From: Runella sp.
GTDB taxonomy: Bacteria; Bacteroidota; Bacteroidia; Cytophagales; Spirosomataceae
Length of the DNA: 34,074 nt
Reading direction: 5' to 3'
NCBI GenBank assembly: GCA_027486105.1
Contig: JAIXPV010000610.1
Coordinates: 1-34,074, forward strand
The notes beneath the pieces were generated by a model, which saw only the letters and a program-made list of their open reading frames with translations, was not told the DNA's origin and made no database searches. The position numbers were made by a program, and so were the translations under genes. Each line of letters starts with the position of its first letter. The first letter of the stretch is position 1. Positions 28,417 to 34,074 of the stretch are shown here, piece after piece.

Positions 28417-30804
28417 CTACAAATTCAAAATCTTTATCTCTGTCCGGCGGTTTTGTTGGTGTTCTTCTTCGGTACAAGGGGTTCCGTCTTTACATTTATT
28501 CACCAGTTTACTCTCACCATAACCAGCGGCAATAATTCTTTTGGACGAAATTCCCTGGTTTACGATGTAAGCAACTGCTGCCTTTGCGCGCTTTGTAGAA
28601 AGTATCTTATTATATTTAGCAGACGAGCGGCTGTCGGTATGAGACCCGAATTCAATCTTCATTTTAGGGTACTTATTCATGAGCTCTACAAGTTTGTTCA
28701 ACTCAGCAGAAGCATCAGCTCTGATGTTCGACTTATCTAAATCATAATAGATATTTTCGATTTTAATCACATCACCTTTTTCAAACATGGTGATATTTGC
28801 CTCTGATGTCTCCCCTCCTTTTACTTTGCTGCCCATGGTTCCCAAATTATCTTTCAGGGCTTCAATTGAATAATCACAACCGCTGGGTACTTCAAAAAGA
28901 TAGGTTCCGTTTGCGTCTGTTACGGCTTCGCGCACACTGTCGTCACATTCATTCTGAAGTAATACCTTTACGCCAGAAATTGGCTTGCGGTCTTTTTGAG
29001 TCGTTACCAACCCCCGAAGTGTGAATGTTTTGGGGGTTACTTTGATTTTTGACAGTGGAATATCCAGTTTTATGACTTCAGTTATATCTAAATCTTTGGC
29101 AACAAAATCGACTGAATTACCTACATATCCTTCATAAGTTGTTTTAAACACAAAATCATTTTCTGGGTCTAGACATAAGCGTATGCTACCGTTTTTATCA
29201 GTTTGACCTGTTTTTACATCGGTATCACTTTCACTTTTACCAGCCATTGCAACAACGGCATTTGCCAGTGGCATTTTCGTCTCTGCATCAATGACATTTA
29301 CAATTATATCTTGACAAGGATTCAACGGGCCAGTTCGTTCGAAGCGAAACAAATCATCATCATGCCCCCCTTGGCGCCGGTTGCTACTAAAAAAACCGCT
29401 GGTACGTTCAGCGTCGGTAATCAACCCAAAATCATCTTTGGCTGAGTTGATAGGTGCTCCAAGGTTTCTAGGCTTTTTGGCCATGACGCCTTCAATAAGT
29501 TTGGCATAAAACATATCCAGCCCCCCCAATCCAGCATGACCATCTGATGCGAAATAAAGATTCCCTTGTGCATCTACAAAAGGGAACATTTCGTTACCCG
29601 AGCTATTAACAGCGGGCCCCAAATTGACTGGTGTAGACCAATGAGTACCGTCGTATTTACTGACGTACAAATCCGTCCCGCCAAATCCTCCAGGCATATC
29701 TGAAACAAAATACAACAGTTTATCGTCATTTGACAGCGCGGGATGTCCTACAGAATATTCGTCACTGTTAAACGGGAGTTCTTTTAAATCCTTCCAGTTA
29801 CCGTTTACACTCTCAGCAGTGTACAATTTCAGTTTATTAATCCCGTCTTTACTTGTTTTATACTTTCCGTTCAGGTAATTGTTACGTGTAAAAAGAATCC
29901 TTTTCCCATCCTTAAAAAAGGCAACTGGCCCCTCGTGGTACTTTGAATTAATAGCTTTCCCCATATTTTGGGACTCAATCACCGCATTTTGCAAAGGTGG
30001 GGTAGTGTTACCATTCACGTTTGCACTGCGGTAGTTTCCAGGAATGTGAGAATCATTGGCCGTTGGTGAAGTGTACTCATCTGAACCCAACAAATAAACA
30101 CCTTTGGCACGCTCTGTGGTTTTGTTTACTAACGTTGACCCTCCAAGTTTGCTCGTTTTTTTAGAATTGATGATTGATAAATCAGGGATTTCATATAAGT
30201 CCAGAAACGCCGTTTGATTCCAACTATATACTCGTTTTACGTTTAACCCTTCATTGCGGGCCGAAACAAACACCAAACCTTTTTTGTAATATGTAGGGCT
30301 AAATTCAGCCCGATTCGTATTAATATTGTCAAGTGACTCTACCGTATAACTGCTTTTATTTTTAGATAACTTTTTAACATCGGTATATAATTTATTAAAT
30401 TCTTTTCCTCGACTATCTCCCTGCTGAGATTGATTATAGCGTTCATAAGCCTCTTTGGCTTCCTCATATTTTCCATTACTTGCCAATGCTTGTGCATAAT
30501 ATAAATAACAGTTGACGTCAGCTACTGAAGGTGTTGTACCTTCTCCAACCACCAGCCGATAAACTCGCTCGGCATTTTGTGTATCTCTGATTTGCCGATA
30601 GCTATTCCCTAGTTTAATCAGGGTATTTAATTTTGTAGAATCGGCAAGCCCCTCCCCTTTAAGCGCCTGCTCAAAAAAGTCGATCGCTTTAGAGTACGCC
30701 ATCATTTCATATTGACGATTGGCCTGCTGTAAAGACGTCTGTGCCTTTACTTCCTTTACCCAAAGACCGATAGCCAAAATAATGAGTAAAATGTATGTTT
30801 TCAT
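28417..30804 (-). CDS. PorE-like OmpA family lipoprotein/periplasmic protein (TPR + PD40 propeller + regulatory CNA/CarboxypepD-like domain + OmpA)
   Basis: N-terminal TPR (ANRQYEMMAYSKAIDFFEQALKG); PD40 repeats (HPALSNDDKLLYFVSDMPGGFGGTDLYVSKYDG, LYFASDGHAGLGGLDMFYAKL); TLRGLVTTQKDRKPISGVKVLLQNE; OmpA_C FGSHTDSRSSAKYNKILSTKRAKAAVAYIVNQGI..NRRTEIKI. ATG at 30804 preferred over TTG 30813. Confidence 0.92.
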   Translation of the reverse strand: MKTYILLIILAIGLWVKEVKAQTSLQQANRQYEMMAYSKAIDFFEQALKGEGLADSTKLNTLIKLGNSYRQIRDTQNAERVYRLVVGEGTTPSVADVNCYLYYAQALASNGKYEEAKEAYERYNQSQQGDSRGKEFNKLYTDVKKLSKNKSSYTVESLDNINTNRAEFSPTYYKKGLVFVSARNEGLNVKRVYSWNQTAFLDLYEIPDLSIINSKKTSKLGGSTLVNKTTERAKGVYLLGSDEYTSPTANDSHIPGNYRSANVNGNTTPPLQNAVIESQNMGKAINSKYHEGPVAFFKDGKRILFTRNNYLNGKYKTSKDGINKLKLYTAESVNGNWKDLKELPFNSDEYSVGHPALSNDDKLLYFVSDMPGGFGGTDLYVSKYDGTHWSTPVNLGPAVNSSGNEMFPFVDAQGNLYFASDGHAGLGGLDMFYAKLIEGVMAKKPRNLGAPINSAKDDFGLITDAERTSGFFSSNRRQGGHDDDLFRFERTGPLNPCQDIIVNVIDAETKMPLANAVVAMAGKSESDTDVKTGQTDKNGSIRLCLDPENDFVFKTTYEGYVGNSVDFVAKDLDITEVIKLDIPLSKIKVTPKTFTLRGLVTTQKDRKPISGVKVLLQNECDDSVREAVTDANGTYLFEVPSGCDYSIEALKDNLGTMGSKVKGGETSEANITMFEKGDVIKIENIYYDLDKSNIRADASAELNKLVELMNKYPKMKIEFGSHTDSRSSAKYNKILSTKRAKAAVAYIVNQGISSKRIIAAGYGESKLVNKCKDGTPCTEEEHQQNRRTEIKILNL

Positions 30805-30906
30805 ATAATACAATTTAATATAAAAAAAGGCATATTCTTCTCTGTTGGTATCTTTAAGAACCCTTCATGAAGAATACACCTTTAACTATTTTAACAAACC
30901 GTTTCC

Positions 30907-31914
30907 TTAGAAATACCGTGGAGTAAGGATTTTGCTCTTGCTAAATCCAAACTCATAACGCAGCATTATTTCGTGGGTAGGAATGCTTAAAAACTTACGT
31001 TCTTGATTCAAACGGTTACGCGTCCAGTCATAAGAATATCCAAGGCGGAATTGATCTGAAAGTTGTAGTTCTAACATCCCAACCAACGCATCACCACTGA
31101 GCACTTTTCCGCTGATATCTTCCTGAATTTTACCAGCATAGGTTGAAAAACGATTGTGGCGATAAGACATTCCAACCGCAATACGGTCGTTAAACCAAAG
31201 GTTAAGATTTCCATCCAACGACAATCCAGTTCCCTGTACATAACGGGCCATCATAGAGGGCTTTAGTTTGATATTGTTACGTCCAAGCACAAATCCACTG
31301 ATGACATAGAAATGACGACGTACTTTGGCACGGTTATCTCCAGAGTCATAATCTGAAAGGTTATTTTCTATCAGGTAAGGAACCGAAACACCGATATAAG
31401 ACCGGTCGTTACTGAGATAAATACCCGTTCCGAAGTTAGGCAGAATCTTAGAAACATTATTGGCAAAAGCAGGGTCGGTTAGGTTGTTACCCAAGTTCGC
31501 TTTAGATAAATCCCAGCGGAAACTCATGGCTCCTCCTTGCAATCCCAATGCCAAGGTTGAACGTTCTCCTAACTTGATACGAAAAGCGTAGGACAACATG
31601 GCCCCAGTCCAGTTTTCAAGGCCCACTTGGTCGTTAAAGAGTTGAAGTCCAAGACCAACTCTTTCGCGGTTTACGGGCATATCAATGCTGAACGTAGCTG
31701 TTTGAGGAGCTCCAGCCATTCCACCCCACTGGTTGCGGTAAAGAGCTGTTGCGCTAAGCACATCTCGACTACCAGCATACGCAGGATTAAGTGCCATCAT
31801 ATTGAACATGTACTGGGAGAACATTTTATCCTGCTGAGCCCAGGTTTTACTGCTGCTAATCAAAGTGATCAGCAGCAGTAACATTGTCCATTTTTGTTTG
31901 ATGATATTGTTCAT
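30907..31914 (-). CDS. PorP/SprF family type IX secretion-associated outer membrane protein
   Basis: QQDKMFSQYMFNMMALNPAYAGSRDVLSATALYRNQWGGMAGAPQTATFSIDMPVNRERVGLGLQLFNDQVG; C-terminal HEIMLRYEF. Confidence 0.95.
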   Translation of the reverse strand: MNNIIKQKWTMLLLLITLISSSKTWAQQDKMFSQYMFNMMALNPAYAGSRDVLSATALYRNQWGGMAGAPQTATFSIDMPVNRERVGLGLQLFNDQVGLENWTGAMLSYAFRIKLGERSTLALGLQGGAMSFRWDLSKANLGNNLTDPAFANNVSKILPNFGTGIYLSNDRSYIGVSVPYLIENNLSDYDSGDNRAKVRRHFYVISGFVLGRNNIKLKPSMMARYVQGTGLSLDGNLNLWFNDRIAVGMSYRHNRFSTYAGKIQEDISGKVLSGDALVGMLELQLSDQFRLGYSYDWTRNRLNQERKFLSIPTHEIMLRYEFGFSKSKILTPRYF

Positions 31915-31919
31915 CGTTC

Positions 31920-34074
31920 TTATCGGTTAATGGTCATAAATCGGCTTGTCTTCTTAATCTCACCGCCGTTTTGGTCAACCAAAATCACGTTGTAGAAGTA
32001 AGTACCTACTGGTACAGCTTGATTATTAGCCCCAACTCCTACGTTAGCTGAACCTTCCCAGTCATTCTGATAATCGTTATTGCGATAGACCAGATTCATC
32101 CAGCGGTTATAGATTTCTAAAACAATCTTCGTGCCAGATGGGTGACGAATCACAAATTTATCATTAATACCATCACCATTTGGAGAGAAACCTTCTGGAA
32201 CAAACAATCCACCGTCGGAAGGAATAACAATTGGCGTATATTCTGCCTCTGTCAGCTCCGTTGGGTTATTATTTCCGTTCAGATCAGGATTCAAACCATT
32301 GGTCGAGATGTCAGCAACCGAATTCTGTCCAGCAAGTGCTGCTCCGTAAGCACGGTTAAGGTAAGGAGTGACACGTCCGTCTGTGGTAACATTGACCGTA
32401 AAGAACAGCGAGTCTGATCGTCCACCCGCCAATCGGCTTTGGTCCGCAATCAAGAGGTTCACATCACGATCTCCATTGAAGTCAGGATTGATGCGTAACG
32501 TACTCGAATCGTTGGCCGTTGGAGTACCTACAAGTTGATAACTAGCACCTGTGAGCGAACTATAGACTTTTGTCAATGAATCCGAAACCTGAACGTTGGT
32601 CAACATACCCGCCCCGTAGTTTTTCAGGATAACACGGTAAGTGATGTTCAGACTACCATCGCCCTTGCGCAAGGTATCTTTAATAGACATTGCCAGACCA
32701 AGCAATCCACTTCCAGGTGTTGAGTTAAGTGATACTGGAGTAGATTCGCTGTTGTTGCGCGGATCAAGGTCATTGTCAGGGTCAGCATTATCACCCGTTG
32801 TTGAGGTATCCGTAGTCATTACACCACCGTCTGTATATCCTGCACCGATTGCAATGTTATTAAACGTAGTCACAGAGTCAGGATTGTAGAGAGAGATAAC
32901 CACCGCCAAGCTGATGTTGCGCGTTGTTCCTTTTGGCAAAGTACTGAGCGAGTCAACCAATAAATTGGTGAGTAATCCCTGACCTGTATAGCTTGAGTCA
33001 ACCACCAATCCAAGGTCTGCCGTTACCAAAGGCTTGCCAATAATAACCGCCTTGTTGCCAAATGTAAGTCCCAAGTTATCTTCTACTTTGATTTTCTTAA
33101 GGTCATTTGTTCCAAGGTTGGTCACGCTGATGGTATACGGTATTTTGAACTTACCATCACCAAGCGCTACTGGTGTACCTGCTAACTTAGACAATCCAAT
33201 CATTGCACTTGGCAAATCGAATCGCACAGGTGTTGGATTGTTGACTGGAGCATTCACCACGACACCTCTGTTTGAAGCATCTGTTACGGTTGTACCGTTT
33301 CCGTTTGCTGTTGCAATCACACTGCCCAAGAAAGGTCCGCTGTTACCATTTGGTTTAACATTAATGGTAATCAGGACTGTTTCTTCAGCACCTACCGCCA
33401 AGTTACTGCCAGGACCTAAGATATTCTTATCTGTTGTTCCGTTGTAACCTGCATTCGGTACGAGTGGACTACCCGTTGCAACGATTGGCGCACCCAACAC
33501 TGTGAACGTCACTGGAGGCGTAAAGCTATTCGTGATGCTATCCCGCAACACTACATTTGTCAGAGGCACATTCCCTACGTTTTTGACCGTTATTTTATAG
33601 GTTAAATCGTAAGAGGTAGTATCTCCTTCGCCTTTCTTCTCTATTTTATCAACCGCAAGCGCCACTCCAAGTGCTGGAGATATTGTACCGTCGCTGATGA
33701 CAATTCCTACCGACGAAAGGTTATTTGCAGCATTGGGATCGACTTGGTCAGCGTACGTAATTTCGGCTTTGTTAATAACCGAACTACCTGCTGTTATCGC
33801 TTTCGTGACTACTGTCAATGTTGTACTGTCGCCTGCGGCAAGAGCTGGGATGCGCGTTTTGAGTACACCACCTGTATTCGTCAAGCCCGATGTTGAAACC
33901 AACTCCAACTGTGATGGCATGATGTCGCGTACATCTACATTGGTTGCCTTATGCTGTCCGTTGTTTTTCACTACAAGAGTGTACGTCACTTGTTCACCAA
34001 TAAGGGCCAGCGATTTGTTGGCGGTCTTTTTGATACTCAAGTCCGAACGCAGCGTGTCGGTAGCGCAATCGAAG
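31920..34074 (-). CDS. Large secreted DUF11-repeat protein with gliding motility-associated (CHU_C, T9SS type B) C-terminal domain; 5' end outside window
   Basis: At least four DUF11-like repeats (e.g. YTLVVKNNGQHKATNVDVRDIMPSQL; YKITVKNVGNVPLTNVVLRDS), and C-terminal FVPEGFSPNGDGINDKFVIRHP..LEIYNRWMNLVYRNNDYQNDWEG..VPVGTYFYNVIL. The frame stays open to the right edge, upstream of the TTG listed at 34040. Confidence 0.93.
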   Translation of the reverse strand, partial: FDCATDTLRSDLSIKKTANKSLALIGEQVTYTLVVKNNGQHKATNVDVRDIMPSQLELVSTSGLTNTGGVLKTRIPALAAGDSTTLTVVTKAITAGSSVINKAEITYADQVDPNAANNLSSVGIVISDGTISPALGVALAVDKIEKKGEGDTTSYDLTYKITVKNVGNVPLTNVVLRDSITNSFTPPVTFTVLGAPIVATGSPLVPNAGYNGTTDKNILGPGSNLAVGAEETVLITINVKPNGNSGPFLGSVIATANGNGTTVTDASNRGVVVNAPVNNPTPVRFDLPSAMIGLSKLAGTPVALGDGKFKIPYTISVTNLGTNDLKKIKVEDNLGLTFGNKAVIIGKPLVTADLGLVVDSSYTGQGLLTNLLVDSLSTLPKGTTRNISLAVVISLYNPDSVTTFNNIAIGAGYTDGGVMTTDTSTTGDNADPDNDLDPRNNSESTPVSLNSTPGSGLLGLAMSIKDTLRKGDGSLNITYRVILKNYGAGMLTNVQVSDSLTKVYSSLTGASYQLVGTPTANDSSTLRINPDFNGDRDVNLLIADQSRLAGGRSDSLFFTVNVTTDGRVTPYLNRAYGAALAGQNSVADISTNGLNPDLNGNNNPTELTEAEYTPIVIPSDGGLFVPEGFSPNGDGINDKFVIRHPSGTKIVLEIYNRWMNLVYRNNDYQNDWEGSANVGVGANNQAVPVGTYFYNVILVDQNGGEIKKTSRFMTINR

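Noticed and set aside
33034-33447. 137-aa plus-strand ORF at the right end
   Set aside because: Antisense to the DUF11 repeats of the CHU_C adhesin; no independent support.
31920-34074. DUF11 repeats in the adhesin as DNA-level tandem repeats
   Set aside because: Repeats are divergent at sequence level; only the protein-domain periodicity is evident.

Overview
This looks like a chromosomal window from a Bacteroidetes bacterium, probably Cytophagales-like, judging from PorP/SprF and gliding-type C-terminal proteins and TAnnTTTG-type promoter motifs. I can support 27 protein-coding genes, the last cut by the right edge. Most are housekeeping: rimP-nusA-infB, a 2-oxoglutarate dehydrogenase cluster (E1, E2, E3), gatA, cdsA, lpxH, tatA, hemJ and an MltD-like LysM transglycosylase. 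There is also a histidine kinase and a LuxR-type response regulator flanking a fibre-like secreted protein. The right end holds a type IX secretion-associated block: DUF11/CHU_C adhesin, PorP/SprF, PorE-like OmpA protein and a second PorP/SprF. The one clearly accessory or defence-like gene is a solitary McrC-family nuclease with no McrB in the window, inserted between rimP and lpdA. I found no CRISPR array, rRNA, tRNA, transposase or prophage. The best leads are the orphan McrC, a terminator-like hairpin in the short leader of rimP-nusA-infB, the T9SS substrate/partner block, and the kinase/fibre/regulator cluster. I found no convincing evidence of a wholly novel system; most of the window is ordinary.
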